DNA of 37,570 bases from CAZPKH01 sp964407165 (GCA_964407165.1 CAYOUJ010000022.1:1-37570); one strand, 5' to 3'. Numbered from the stretch's first letter, positions 6,936-15,749 are shown. The notes: generated by a model not told the origin, from the letters alone. A program made the numbers and translations.

Positions 6936-7721
6936 TTACTTATAGGCGGGGTCGAGGAGGGTGTTGAGGAGGTGCGCCAGGCGGAGGCCGCCGCGGAGCC
7001 ACTGCTGCTCGACGGTGGGTGTCCAGTAGGCGACCTCGTCGTATGACACGCGCTTGCCCTCGGGGAAATATTGGTAGACCTGGCGGGCGAGGTCGAGGGT
7101 CTCGCGGGTCCAGGAGTCTACGTCGCCGGCGACGATGGCGGCCTCCTCGGCGGGGGTGGCGCGGTCAATCTGCTCCTGCCACTCGCTGTAGCTCCAGCGG
7201 TGTGCGCTCTCGGGCAGGGAGGAGTCCCAGACGGAGTGTAGGTTCTTCTCCGAGCCGAAATAGCTGACCTTCACGCGGTTGCCGCCCAAGTCCTTTGCAT
7301 AGCCGCAGTGCAGGGGCATGTGGAGGTCGCCCATGAGGTGCTCGAGCATCTTGAGGGCGAGGGCGCGCTCCTCCTTGGGCTTGAGGGTGTCGGAGAGGAT
7401 GTCGCAGTTGAGGCGTATGGCGGTGACGATGTCGCCCTTGGGGTTGCGCGGGGCGTTGTCGTAGGTGTATTCGGGGTCGACGTTGATGTAGTGCCAGGTG
7501 GAGGAGTAGGCATACTCGGGTGTGTGGGAGGCGTTGTCGAGCCAGTTTGCCCAGTAGACGAGGCTGCGGCCGTCGAGCAGGGAGTCGACGGCGGCGCGGG
7601 CCGTGGGGGTGAGGTGGCGCTCGGCGATGGCGGCGGTGACGTCGTGGCCTTTCTGGCCCCAGGGGCGGGCGGTCAGGGCGGCGAGGAGAATGATGGCGGT
7701 AAGGAAAACTCTTGGTTTCAT
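6936..7721 (-). CDS. secreted S1/P1-family nuclease
   Basis: A 261-residue exported zinc nuclease of the S1/P1 type, which cuts single-stranded nucleic acid and releases 5'-nucleotides or acts as a 3'-nucleotidase. With ATG at 7721 there is a signal peptide ending near residue 20, so Trp21 would be the mature N-terminus, and His26 lies five residues on, exactly as Trp1 and His6 in P1. Further zinc-ligand motifs are NWLDNASHTPEY, STWHYINV, GDLHMPLHCGYAKDLGGN and NLHSVWDS. The frame is open 30 codons further upstream, but that stretch translates the GAAAC hairpin and is not a signal peptide. Likely periplasmic nucleotide scavenging. Confidence 0.9.
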   Translation of the reverse strand: MKPRVFLTAIILLAALTARPWGQKGHDVTAAIAERHLTPTARAAVDSLLDGRSLVYWANWLDNASHTPEYAYSSTWHYINVDPEYTYDNAPRNPKGDIVTAIRLNCDILSDTLKPKEERALALKMLEHLMGDLHMPLHCGYAKDLGGNRVKVSYFGSEKNLHSVWDSSLPESAHRWSYSEWQEQIDRATPAEEAAIVAGDVDSWTRETLDLARQVYQYFPEGKRVSYDEVAYWTPTVEQQWLRGGLRLAHLLNTLLDPAYK

Positions 7722-7745
7722 GACATTTAGGTTTGTTGGGTTATA

Positions 7746-7824
7746 CATACAGAAACAATTGAAACGAAAGAAACTTTTTTTATATAATGAAAAAAGTTTC
7801 GGTTGTTTCATGCGTTTCTGTATG
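7746..7824 (-). repeat. 9-bp-phased GAAAC hairpin in the nuclease mRNA leader
   Basis: Left arm 7746-7780 has three GAAAC blocks 9 bases apart; right arm 7790-7824 has the mirror set of three GTTTC blocks 9 bases apart. The arms match over CATACAGAAAC (11), GAAAC (5) and GAAACTTTTTT (11), separated by two symmetric 4x4-base mismatched loops, around a 9-base AT-rich centre. It lies between the predicted promoter and the ATG, at the very 5' end of the mRNA. CATACAGAAACAAT recurs at 10795-10808. Confidence 0.85.
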
Positions 7825-7833
7825 AGATGATGG

Positions 7834-7841
7834 CAAAGGTA
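7834..7841 (-). promoter_or_regulatory. -7 box of the S1/P1 nuclease gene
   Basis: TACCTTTG on the minus strand fits the TAnnTTTG consensus. No clear TTTG box at 19-21 bases was seen. A start just downstream would place the GAAAC hairpin at the 5' end of a leader of roughly 105-110 bases. Confidence 0.5.
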
Positions 7842-7910
7842 CGCAAAAATAATGAGACGGGGAGGGGAATTTACTTGTTTTTGGGTATTTCGGGGGTTGG
7901 CGTCCGTGCC

Positions 7911-7918
7911 TACCTTTG
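7911..7918 (+). promoter_or_regulatory. -7 box of the M16 protease gene
   Basis: TACCTTTG on the plus strand, about 90 bases before the ATG at 8009. No well-placed -33 TTG was found. The leader downstream contains the AATTCGTG hairpin. Confidence 0.5.
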
Positions 7919-7927
7919 CAACACATA

Positions 7928-7994
7928 AACCACGAATTTCACGAATTAAACGAATTACACTGATTAAAAATTTTAATTCGCAAAATTCGTGGTT
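7928..7994 (+). repeat. AATTCGTG hairpin in the M16 leader
   Basis: Arms 7928-7950 and 7972-7994 pair at 21 of 23 positions. The 33 bases 7928-7960 are identical to 3304-3336 in the queA-yigZ gap, so this is a dispersed repeat. Here it lies between the predicted -7 box and the start codon, so it would form a hairpin in the mRNA leader. Confidence 0.8.
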
Positions 7995-8008
7995 ACAAAA
8001 CAGAAGTT

Positions 8009-10792
8009 ATGCGATGGATATATAGTATTTTAGTTGCGCTGGTGGCGGTGGGCGCCCGGGCGCAGGAGTTTCGCACGGGGCGGCTGGAGAACGGCCTTAC
8101 ATATTATATAATGTGTAACCGCCAGACGCCCGGGGCCGCGGACTTTTACTTCGCGCAGCGCGTAGGCTCGATACTCGAGGAGCCGCAGCAGCGCGGACTG
8201 GCCCACTTTTTGGAACACATGGCGTTTAATGGAACCGACCATTTTAAGGGAAATTTGAACGGCGGCGGCATCGTGCCGTGGTGCGAGTCGGTGGGCATAA
8301 AGTTCGGGGCAAACCTGAACGCGTCGACCAACGTCGACCAGACCATCTACAACCTCTCGGCCGTGCCGACGGCGCGGACGGGGGTGCAAGACACTGTCTT
8401 GCTGATATTTCGTGACTGGAGCTGCGGGCTGCTGCTGCGCGACGACGAGATAGAGAAGGAGCGCGGCGTCATCAACGAGGAGTGGCGCACGCGCCGCACG
8501 GGCATGGCCACGCAGCGCATGGTCGAGCCGGCCTACGCCGAGGTGTATGCCGGGAGCCGCTACGCCGACTGCCTGCCTATAGGGAGCATGGAGGTGGTGA
8601 TGAACTTCCGGCCGGAGACCCTTCGCGACTATTACCGCCGTTGGTATCGCCCTGACCTTCAGGCGGTGATAGTGGTAGGTGACATCAACGTGGAGCGCAC
8701 GGAGCGGAAGATACGCGAGCTGTTCGGGCCGATACCGCTGGTCGCAGACGCTCCCGAACGGGTGTATTACCCTGTGAACGTGAACGAAGGCACGGTAGTG
8801 ACGATGCAGAAGGACTCCGGGCAGCCTACGTTCAACATCTCCCTCTACTTCAAGTCGCCGGCCACGCCCGACAGCCTCAAGGGCACACCGCAGCACCTCC
8901 GCGATGGGTTCATCAAAACAGCTGTGGCACAGATGCTTGACGAGCGGCTCAAGACCGTTACCGACGACGCCGACTGCCCGGCGGTGAGCGCCTCGGCACG
9001 CGCGGGGCAGTTCCTCGTCTCGCGCACGTGCGACGCCATCGCCACCAACGTGGTGGGCAAGCGGGGTAAGACCCTCGAGAGCATAACACTGCTTGCCACG
9101 GAGGCGGAACGCGCTTGCCGTCACGGGTTTACCGCGCCGGAACTTGACCGCGCCAAGCAGACCTACCTCGCGCAGCTCGAGAAGGCGGCGCGCGAGGAGG
9201 GAACGCGCAAGAACTCCGGGTACGTACGCGACGCCCTGCGCAACTTCCTCTACTTCGAGCCGCTGTACACACAGACGCAGATATGGCAGGAAATGAGCGA
9301 AATAGTGGCCGACGTCACCCTCGACGAGGTTAACGCTGCCGCCCGTGCGCTGCTCGGCCACGACAACCGCGCGATGATAATGTATTGCCCTGACAAAGAG
9401 GACGAACCGCTGCCGACCAAGGCCGAGGTGCTCGCCGCTCTGCAGGCGCCTTGGGATATGGAGTTAGGGAATTGGGAATTGGAAGCCGGTGACACTGAAC
9501 TTGTTATTGACGAGCCTGCGGCCGGAAGCATCGTCAGCGAGCGGCCGTGGGGCGACTACGGGGTGACGGAGCTGACGCTGAGCAACGGCGTGCGCGTGTA
9601 CGTCAAGCCCACCGACTTCACCGCCTCGCAGGTGCGTATGCGCCTGTTCAGCCCCGGCGGCACGTCGCAGTACGCCAACGACGAGCTTGACAACATCAGC
9701 TACATCACCCGCGGCGTGCTCGCCGCCGGCGTGGCCAACCTCGACGCCAAGGCGCTCAACACGTGGCTGACGTCGCGGTCGATGCGCCTCAGCCCGTCGA
9801 TAGGGGAGACGCAGGAGGCCGTCAACGGCCGATGCTCCGCGCCCGAACTGGCAGATATGCTGCGCCTTACATACGCCTATTTCACCAGCCCGAGGGTGAG
9901 CGAGCGCGACTTCCGCACCTTCATGAGCCGCCAAGAGTCGTTCATCGCCAACCGCGGCGTGAGCGACAAGGTGACGTACAACGACTCGCTACGGTCGATA
10001 CTCTACGGTGACGACCCGCGACTGCGCCCGATGACCGTGGAGCGGCTGCCGAACGTCGACTATGGGCGGTGCCTGGAGATGTACCGCGAGCGGTTTGCCG
10101 ACGCCTCCGACTTCACGATGCTGATAGTCGGCAACGTCTCGCTCGACACGCTCAAACCGCTGCTTTGCAAGTACATAGCCTCGCTGCCGTCGACCGGGCG
10201 CGTGGAGGCGCCTGTCGACCGCGGGGTGCGGATGCGTCGCGCCGAGGAGCGCCACTTCTGGACACGGCCGATGGAGACGCCGACCACCAAGGTTAACGTC
10301 TATCTCACGGCAGACGTGGAGGTTACCTCGCGCAACGACGTAGTGCTCGACATACTCTGCCAGGCCCTGCGCACGCGCTACACCGAGGAGGTGCGCGAGG
10401 AGAAAGGGGGCACCTACGGCGTGAGCGTGGGCTTCGAGACCGACACGTGGCCAGTCTCTGAAGCTACGATGACGATAGCGTTCAACACCGCTCCAGAGAA
10501 GTATGCCGAGCTTATGCCACTGATATACAGCATCCTCGACGACATGGCCACCGCAGGCCCCTCGGCGGAGGTGATGGAGAAGATAACAGCCTTCCTGCTA
10601 AAGAATTACGAGCAAAACCAGACCAACGACGGATACTGGGACTATGTGCTGTATAACCTGCTGCGCGACGGTGTGGACTATCATGCAGGGTATCAGGAGA
10701 TTGTTAGAAGCGTGACGGCGGAGGAGGTGCGGGCGATGGCCACCCGGCTGCTCGCCAACGGCCACCTCGAAGTCACCATGTCCTCACAGTAA
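8009..10792 (+). CDS. periplasmic M16 zinc metalloprotease (PqqL/FusC-like)
   Basis: A 927-residue exported protease with a signal peptide at about 1-18 (cleavage near ARA-QE). The inverted zinc motif HFLEH is at residues 66-70, with Glu157/158 in RGVINEEW as the likely third ligand. The second M16 unit (about 520-900) lacks the motif but keeps the conserved LRTRYTEEVREEKGGTYG block that helps bind substrate. Length and layout match PqqL and FusC (about 930 residues), periplasmic proteases that degrade an imported protein next to its TonB receptor. A TonB receptor follows here too, separated only by the 10835-11039 palindrome element. The inter-unit linker around residue 490 is encoded by a short GGGAATT-type repeat. 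Confidence 0.9.
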   Translation: MRWIYSILVALVAVGARAQEFRTGRLENGLTYYIMCNRQTPGAADFYFAQRVGSILEEPQQRGLAHFLEHMAFNGTDHFKGNLNGGGIVPWCESVGIKFGANLNASTNVDQTIYNLSAVPTARTGVQDTVLLIFRDWSCGLLLRDDEIEKERGVINEEWRTRRTGMATQRMVEPAYAEVYAGSRYADCLPIGSMEVVMNFRPETLRDYYRRWYRPDLQAVIVVGDINVERTERKIRELFGPIPLVADAPERVYYPVNVNEGTVVTMQKDSGQPTFNISLYFKSPATPDSLKGTPQHLRDGFIKTAVAQMLDERLKTVTDDADCPAVSASARAGQFLVSRTCDAIATNVVGKRGKTLESITLLATEAERACRHGFTAPELDRAKQTYLAQLEKAAREEGTRKNSGYVRDALRNFLYFEPLYTQTQIWQEMSEIVADVTLDEVNAAARALLGHDNRAMIMYCPDKEDEPLPTKAEVLAALQAPWDMELGNWELEAGDTELVIDEPAAGSIVSERPWGDYGVTELTLSNGVRVYVKPTDFTASQVRMRLFSPGGTSQYANDELDNISYITRGVLAAGVANLDAKALNTWLTSRSMRLSPSIGETQEAVNGRCSAPELADMLRLTYAYFTSPRVSERDFRTFMSRQESFIANRGVSDKVTYNDSLRSILYGDDPRLRPMTVERLPNVDYGRCLEMYRERFADASDFTMLIVGNVSLDTLKPLLCKYIASLPSTGRVEAPVDRGVRMRRAEERHFWTRPMETPTTKVNVYLTADVEVTSRNDVVLDILCQALRTRYTEEVREEKGGTYGVSVGFETDTWPVSEATMTIAFNTAPEKYAELMPLIYSILDDMATAGPSAEVMEKITAFLLKNYEQNQTNDGYWDYVLYNLLRDGVDYHAGYQEIVRSVTAEEVRAMATRLLANGHLEVTMSSQ

Positions 10793-10834
10793 CTCATACA
10801 GAAACAATAATATGTACAGTATGTTGACAACTAC

Positions 10835-11039
10835 TTGTGGCGGAGCCACAACTCCTTCTGTTAACCCCACGCTTCAGCGTGGGGCAAAGAAAGCCACTTC
10901 CTATCCAAGCGTGCCGGAGGCACGCCTCTGTAGAGCCGCCTGTTATAGAGGCGTGCCTCCGGCACGCTACAAAGTGTAGGGTATTGACACCCCACGCTGA
11001 AGCGTGGGGTTAACAAATAGAGTTGTGGCTCCGCCACAA
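10835..11039. repeat. mirror-symmetric nested palindrome element (three palindrome pairs)
   Basis: Three different palindromes are each present twice as exact inverse copies around one centre near 10937. Outer pair 10835-10853 / 11021-11039 (TTGTGGCGGAGCCACAACT, 19 bp); middle pair 10860-10884 / 10990-11014 (core CCCCACGCTTCAGCGTGGGG, 25 bp); inner pair 10908-10929 / 10947-10968 (core GCGTGCCGGAGGCACGC, 22 bp). Each unit is itself a hairpin, so 205 bp can fold as one long stem or six small ones. It separates the M16 protease and the TonB receptor and includes the receptor's probable start codon. No promoter of the usual type was seen in it. Confidence 0.92.
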
Positions 11040-13785
11040 CTTGCTGAAATCGAATATTGGTTTGAAATACTGGATATTAGGCATATTGACATTGCTGCCG
11101 GCGGTGGCGTGGAGCCAGACGATGGTGACGGTGACGGTGACCAACGAGGCCGACGGCACACCCGTCGACTTCGCCACGTGCGTGCTCGTCAGCGCCGCCG
11201 GCGTGCAGAAAGGCACGGCCGTGACCGACGACTACGGCCACTGCACCTTCGAGCGGGTGCCCCAGGGCGCCTATACCCTCGAGGTTGTGCAGATGGGCAA
11301 CCGCAAGAGCCTTAAAATCAACGTGCAGAAGGAGGGTCGACAGACTGTCAAGGTGTCCGTAAACTTCACCACGCTGACCCTCGGGGAGGTGGTGATCACG
11401 GCCAAGGAGGGGGGCGCGATGACCTCGACGAGCGCCATCGGACGCGACGCCATCTCGCACATACAGCCGTCGAGCTTCGCCGACCTGCTCGAGCTGCTGC
11501 CGGGCGGGCAGGCGACCGACCCCAACTTCGCCTCCGCGCAGACCATACGCCTGCGCGAGGCCGATCCCGTGGCGTCGTACGCAACCTCATCCCTTGGAAC
11601 GCAATTTATGGTCGACGGCGTCCCCATCAACAACGACGCCAACCTGCAGAGTTCGCCCGTGTCGTCGTCATACGGCAGCTCGTTCACCTCGGCGGGCGTC
11701 GACATGCGCTCGGTTTCGACCGACAATGTGGAAAGCGTTGAGATAGTGCGCGGTATACCGTCTGTTGAGTACGGTGACCTGACCTCCGGGCTTGTCAAGA
11801 TAGAGCGGCGCCGCGGCGGCGGCTACGTCGACGCGCGGCTGAAGGCGGACATGAGCAGCCGCCTGGCCTCGGTCGGCAAGGGGTTTGAGTGGAACGGCCC
11901 GCGGCTTGGCAAACTGACACTCAACCTGGACCTTAGCTGGCTCGACTCGCACAACGACCCGCGCGACACGCGTCAGAGCTACCAGCGCCTGACCGGCAGC
12001 GTGCGCCTGCGCAGCGTGCGCGAGATGTGGGGGCATTACCAGATGACCCTCGGCGCCTCGGTCGACTACACCGGCTCGTATGACGACGAGAAGAGCGACG
12101 CTGACATCAACCAGGGCGTCGATGATGTGACCATAGAAACCTATAAATCAACATACAAGCGCACTGCAGTTACCCTCGAGGCTGCCCTGCGCGACAAGAG
12201 CAACGGCTTCTTCCGCAGCCTCAACCTCAACCTGGCGCTGACGACGGAGACCGATCGCATAGACCGCTGGAAATTAGTGGAATTGGGCATGGATACCCCC
12301 GTGTGCACCGCCTCGGCTCCGGGGGAGTGGGACGCCACCATCGTGCCGTACACTTACGAGGCGACATTAGCCGTGGAGGGCAAGCCGCTGTATGCCTACG
12401 CCAACGCCGTGGCGAACTTCAACTACAACGCCGACCGCAATGACTTCGGGCTCAAGGTCGGCGCCAACTGGAGCATGTCGAAGAACAACGGCGCGGGCAC
12501 CGTGTTCGACCTCGAGCGCCCCTTCAGCGTTGACATGAACGTGCGCCCGCGAGTGTTTTCCAACATACCGGCAATCAACCAGTTGCACCTCTTTGCCGAG
12601 AACGGCACGACGCTGCAGGTAGGCAACGTCACGGCGAAGTGGATGGTGGGTGTGCGGGCGATGACCATGCTCAACCTCGACAAGGCGTACAGCCTACACG
12701 GCTCGTGGAAATGGGATCCGCGCACCAATCTGCGCCTGCAAATGCCTCTGTTTGAGGTGGGTGGCCACAACATGAGCATCGCCCTCTCCGGCGGCTGGGG
12801 GCGCCATACCAAGTTTCCCACGGCCGAGCAGCTCTATCCCGACATGATCTGGTATGACATCACGCAGATGAACTACTGGCCGTCCGACCCGTCGCAGCGG
12901 CGCGTCAACATGGCGGTATTTTGCACTGACCCAACCAATTACAGCCTCAATGTGGCGCGCAACACCAAGATGGAGGCGAGCCTGGACGTCACCTGGCGCG
13001 ACTGCATGCTGACGGTCACGGCCTTCCGCGAGGACATGCGCTCAGGCTTCCGCACCTCCAACGCCCCCGCGCGCTACATCTACAAGAACTACGGGACGTC
13101 GACCACCCAGTGGACACCCGACACGCTGCTGACCACGCACGCGATGACCACCAACGGCAGCCGCACGCTCAAGACAGGCATCGAGTTTACCCTTATCTCC
13201 CCGCGTATCAAGGTGATAATGACACGGTTCAGCGTCGGCGGCGCCTACTTCCGCACGCGCTACACCAACAGTCAGCCGGAATATTACCGCCCCTCCGTGT
13301 CGATTAACGGCAAGGCGTATCCCTACCTCGGCTACTACGCCGACACCGACAATTACCTGCGCGAGCGGTTCAACACCAACTTCTCGACGGACACCCAGTT
13401 GCCTCGCATCGGCCTGGTTTTCAGTACCTCCTTCCAGTGCACGTGGTTCACGGGGAGCCAGAACGCCTGGCGCGACCCCAACCCTCTCGAGTACGTCGAC
13501 AAGGACCTGATGCGGCACCTATACACGGCCGAGAGCGCCGCCGACGGCGTTTTAGGGCAGCTCGTAAGGGGCTACAACACACTTGCTTACGTCTACACCC
13601 GCGTGCCGTTTTGCATGAACATCAACCTGAAAGTTTCCAAAAAACTCTACCATGACCGGATTACCCTCGCGCTGTTTGCCAACAAGCTGCTCGACGTGTC
13701 GCCGTCGTACGTGTCGCCGCTTGGCGTGAAGGTGCGGCGCGAGGTCAACCCCTATTTCGGCATGGAGCTTAACCTTAGAATATGA
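11023..13785 (+). CDS. TonB-dependent outer-membrane receptor
   Basis: A 920-residue receptor with a signal peptide, then a carboxypeptidase-regulatory-like beta domain (about residues 33-115), the plug (about 125-260, with QFMVDGVPINND, VESVEIVRGIPSVEYGDLTSG) and a 22-strand-type barrel to the C-terminus. It imports a ligand across the outer membrane using TonB energy. No SusD partner is adjacent. Start choice: TAA at 11011-11013 closes the frame and no ATG precedes the signal peptide; TTG at 11023 gives the best n-region, with TTG at 11041 as alternative. The 11023 TTG lies inside the outer palindrome. The stop overlaps the next gene by four bases (ATGA). The likely role is uptake of the substrate cut by the upstream protease, which is inference. 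Confidence 0.88.
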   Translation: MWLRHNLLKSNIGLKYWILGILTLLPAVAWSQTMVTVTVTNEADGTPVDFATCVLVSAAGVQKGTAVTDDYGHCTFERVPQGAYTLEVVQMGNRKSLKINVQKEGRQTVKVSVNFTTLTLGEVVITAKEGGAMTSTSAIGRDAISHIQPSSFADLLELLPGGQATDPNFASAQTIRLREADPVASYATSSLGTQFMVDGVPINNDANLQSSPVSSSYGSSFTSAGVDMRSVSTDNVESVEIVRGIPSVEYGDLTSGLVKIERRRGGGYVDARLKADMSSRLASVGKGFEWNGPRLGKLTLNLDLSWLDSHNDPRDTRQSYQRLTGSVRLRSVREMWGHYQMTLGASVDYTGSYDDEKSDADINQGVDDVTIETYKSTYKRTAVTLEAALRDKSNGFFRSLNLNLALTTETDRIDRWKLVELGMDTPVCTASAPGEWDATIVPYTYEATLAVEGKPLYAYANAVANFNYNADRNDFGLKVGANWSMSKNNGAGTVFDLERPFSVDMNVRPRVFSNIPAINQLHLFAENGTTLQVGNVTAKWMVGVRAMTMLNLDKAYSLHGSWKWDPRTNLRLQMPLFEVGGHNMSIALSGGWGRHTKFPTAEQLYPDMIWYDITQMNYWPSDPSQRRVNMAVFCTDPTNYSLNVARNTKMEASLDVTWRDCMLTVTAFREDMRSGFRTSNAPARYIYKNYGTSTTQWTPDTLLTTHAMTTNGSRTLKTGIEFTLISPRIKVIMTRFSVGGAYFRTRYTNSQPEYYRPSVSINGKAYPYLGYYADTDNYLRERFNTNFSTDTQLPRIGLVFSTSFQCTWFTGSQNAWRDPNPLEYVDKDLMRHLYTAESAADGVLGQLVRGYNTLAYVYTRVPFCMNINLKVSKKLYHDRITLALFANKLLDVSPSYVSPLGVKVRREVNPYFGMELNLRI

Positions 13786-14177
13786 GACAGACGCGCCTGC
13801 TATATATATTAATAATGTGTATCTTCTGTTTCGGGTGCTCGTCAGACGAGCCGGAGGAGATATGCTGCACGGCCGAGCTGACGGTGCAACTGCCGACAAA
13901 TGATCTGATTGTGCTGCTGCGCCCCGACTATACGACCGACGCCACGTTCATGCGCAACATCAACACGGGGCGCGAGTACACGATACCGACGTTTGTCAAC
14001 AACCGCACGGAGGTGCGCGTGCAGAAAGGGGTCTACATCCTCGCCTTTGACGGCGACGCGACGATGGCCGACGGCACTGTGCGGCGCGTGCGCTGCACGG
14101 GCTACTCCGTCATGCGCGAGTCGGTCAAGTTGCTCGGCGACAGCGAGTCGCTAACCTTAACGCTGACGGAGCTATGA
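13782..14177 (+). CDS. small surface-type lipoprotein
   Basis: A 131-residue lipoprotein: a hydrophobic signal, then FCFGC with the lipidated cysteine at residue 19, followed by SSDEPEE. Acidic residues right after the cysteine resemble the lipoprotein export signal that sends Bacteroidetes lipoproteins to the cell surface. The rest is beta-rich with no recognised catalytic motif, and I do not recognise the family. It overlaps the receptor gene by four bases upstream and the barrel gene by four bases downstream, so the three are translated as a coupled set. A ligand-binding accessory of the receptor is plausible. Confidence 0.8.
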   Translation: MRQTRLLYILIMCIFCFGCSSDEPEEICCTAELTVQLPTNDLIVLLRPDYTTDATFMRNINTGREYTIPTFVNNRTEVRVQKGVYILAFDGDATMADGTVRRVRCTGYSVMRESVKLLGDSESLTLTLTEL

Positions 14178-15700
14178 GAGGCATAGTGTTGAATTTGTGT
14201 ATGTTGTGCGCACTCGGGGCGTGGGCTGTCGAGGCCGACACGCTGCAGGTGAACATGCGCACGGTCGACCATTATTCCCCTGTGGTGCAGGCTGTTGGCT
14301 TTGCCTACGACGGTTCGCCCGCAAACATGATGTACCGCTACGGCACGTCGCTCAACGACATCCGCGGAACGTGGGATTACCGTCATGAAAACGAGGCTGT
14401 TAACCTCTGGGATGGCGACCGCGAGAGCCTGTGGCGCTTCGATGCCGACAGCTACCTCCGGCTGACTGACAACACGGTGGTCTACGGCTCGGCAGGGTAT
14501 GCCAACGGTAAGATACACAACGTGTTGTGGAACTCCACGGCCGACTACGCGCTGCTCTACCCGTATGTGCTCGCCGATAGCCTCGGTGGCGATGTGAGCC
14601 ACGAAAAGTATTATTTCAGAGGGGGTTACGCGCACTCGTTCGGCCGGTGGACTTACGGACTGAGTGCCGACTACCGCGCCGTTCACGACTACCGGTCGCG
14701 CGACCCTCGGCCACGGTCGATGGCTACGGACCTGACTGTCAACGTGTCGGCAAATCGGAGGGTAGGGGAGTGGCACGCCCTCGGCGCAGACGCCTCTGTG
14801 CGGTTTTACAAGCAGGTGCAGGACGTGAAATATTTCAGCCAGCAGGGCGCCAACGCCGGGCAGCTGCACTTCACCGGCTTGGGGCAGAGCTACACGCGCA
14901 TCGACGGCACTACGTACACCGAGACGCGGCATAAAGGCTTGGGTTTCAGCGGCGCCGTGTCGCTGGTGCCGACAGATGCGCTGACGCAAGGGCGCTTGCT
15001 ATGGACAGCGAGCGGGGAGTATTCCTACCTGCGGATGCGGCAGCAGATACACGAGCTTAACGAGGTGCCCCTGACCACGCTCCACACCCACAGCGTCAGC
15101 GGGGGTGTCGGGTGCTCATACAACACCCCCACGCTGCGACGCGCGCTCGTCATGGAGGGGTGCTACCGCTATCAGCGCGGCCTGGAGGCGGTGGTAGACA
15201 ACGGATTGTTAGGTGAATACGCCGTGCTCGACAACCATGCCATGTATCATTCGCGGACGTTTAACGGCACGCTTACGGGGGTGGCGGAGTGGTTGCGCGG
15301 CGTCAATCGCTTTGCCGTTGTTCCCCGCGTGGGTATCTTCAGTTTTTCAGAGGATTATGTCGACCCGTACGGCAAGCGTGACTTCTCGCGGCTCAACACC
15401 TCGCTGACCCTGCGCTACACGCGTTTGTCGGCTTGGATGTATGAAATAGCCTTAATAGGCTGCCAGTCAACAAATTTGTCGAAGATCTGCACTCTGAACG
15501 CCTCGGCGATGGACGCGCCGGTCTTCGCCTACCTTAACTATGAGTTTAATCGTCTGACAGACAACGTGTTTACAGTATCGTTGGAGGGCACCGTACAGCG
15601 GGCCTTGGGACGCACCGGAGCCGTGTCCGGCACGGCAGCTGTGGCGTATGACACCGACAAGCGAATAACTTGCACGGTGTCAGTAGGCTATCGGTTTTAG
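14174..15700 (+). CDS. outer-membrane beta-barrel protein, possibly DUF6850
   Basis: A 508-residue exported protein with a short signal peptide (about 1-18) and alternating, aromatic-rich strands throughout, ending in VSVGYRF. A C-terminal phenylalanine is typical of outer-membrane barrels recognised by BamA. It is not a TonB receptor, since no plug is visible. Position between a TonB receptor and a DUF4876-type lipoprotein suggests the DUF6850 family, recalled from memory and not checked. The ATG overlaps the preceding gene by four bases. Probably part of the same uptake or surface complex; the molecular role is unknown. Confidence 0.7.
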   Translation: MRGIVLNLCMLCALGAWAVEADTLQVNMRTVDHYSPVVQAVGFAYDGSPANMMYRYGTSLNDIRGTWDYRHENEAVNLWDGDRESLWRFDADSYLRLTDNTVVYGSAGYANGKIHNVLWNSTADYALLYPYVLADSLGGDVSHEKYYFRGGYAHSFGRWTYGLSADYRAVHDYRSRDPRPRSMATDLTVNVSANRRVGEWHALGADASVRFYKQVQDVKYFSQQGANAGQLHFTGLGQSYTRIDGTTYTETRHKGLGFSGAVSLVPTDALTQGRLLWTASGEYSYLRMRQQIHELNEVPLTTLHTHSVSGGVGCSYNTPTLRRALVMEGCYRYQRGLEAVVDNGLLGEYAVLDNHAMYHSRTFNGTLTGVAEWLRGVNRFAVVPRVGIFSFSEDYVDPYGKRDFSRLNTSLTLRYTRLSAWMYEIALIGCQSTNLSKICTLNASAMDAPVFAYLNYEFNRLTDNVFTVSLEGTVQRALGRTGAVSGTAAVAYDTDKRITCTVSVGYRF

Positions 15701-15713
15701 GGAGGTAAAGAAT

Positions 15714-15747
15714 TTAAGGAGATTAAGGAAATTAAGGAAATTAAGGA
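15714..15747 (+). repeat. TTAAGGA tandem array, 9-bp period, four copies
   Basis: TTAAGGA starts at 15714, 15723, 15732 and 15741, exactly nine bases apart, and ends two bases before the ATG at 15750. Each copy contains AAGGA, which resembles a Shine-Dalgarno core, although Bacteroidetes rely little on it. The same heptamer array, seven copies at the same period, is at 34296-34356. Confidence 0.85.
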
Positions 15748-15749
15748 AT

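Noticed and set aside
7722..7811. 30-residue N-terminal extension of the S1/P1 nuclease
   Set aside because: It translates the hairpin leader and would hide the signal peptide inside the protein.
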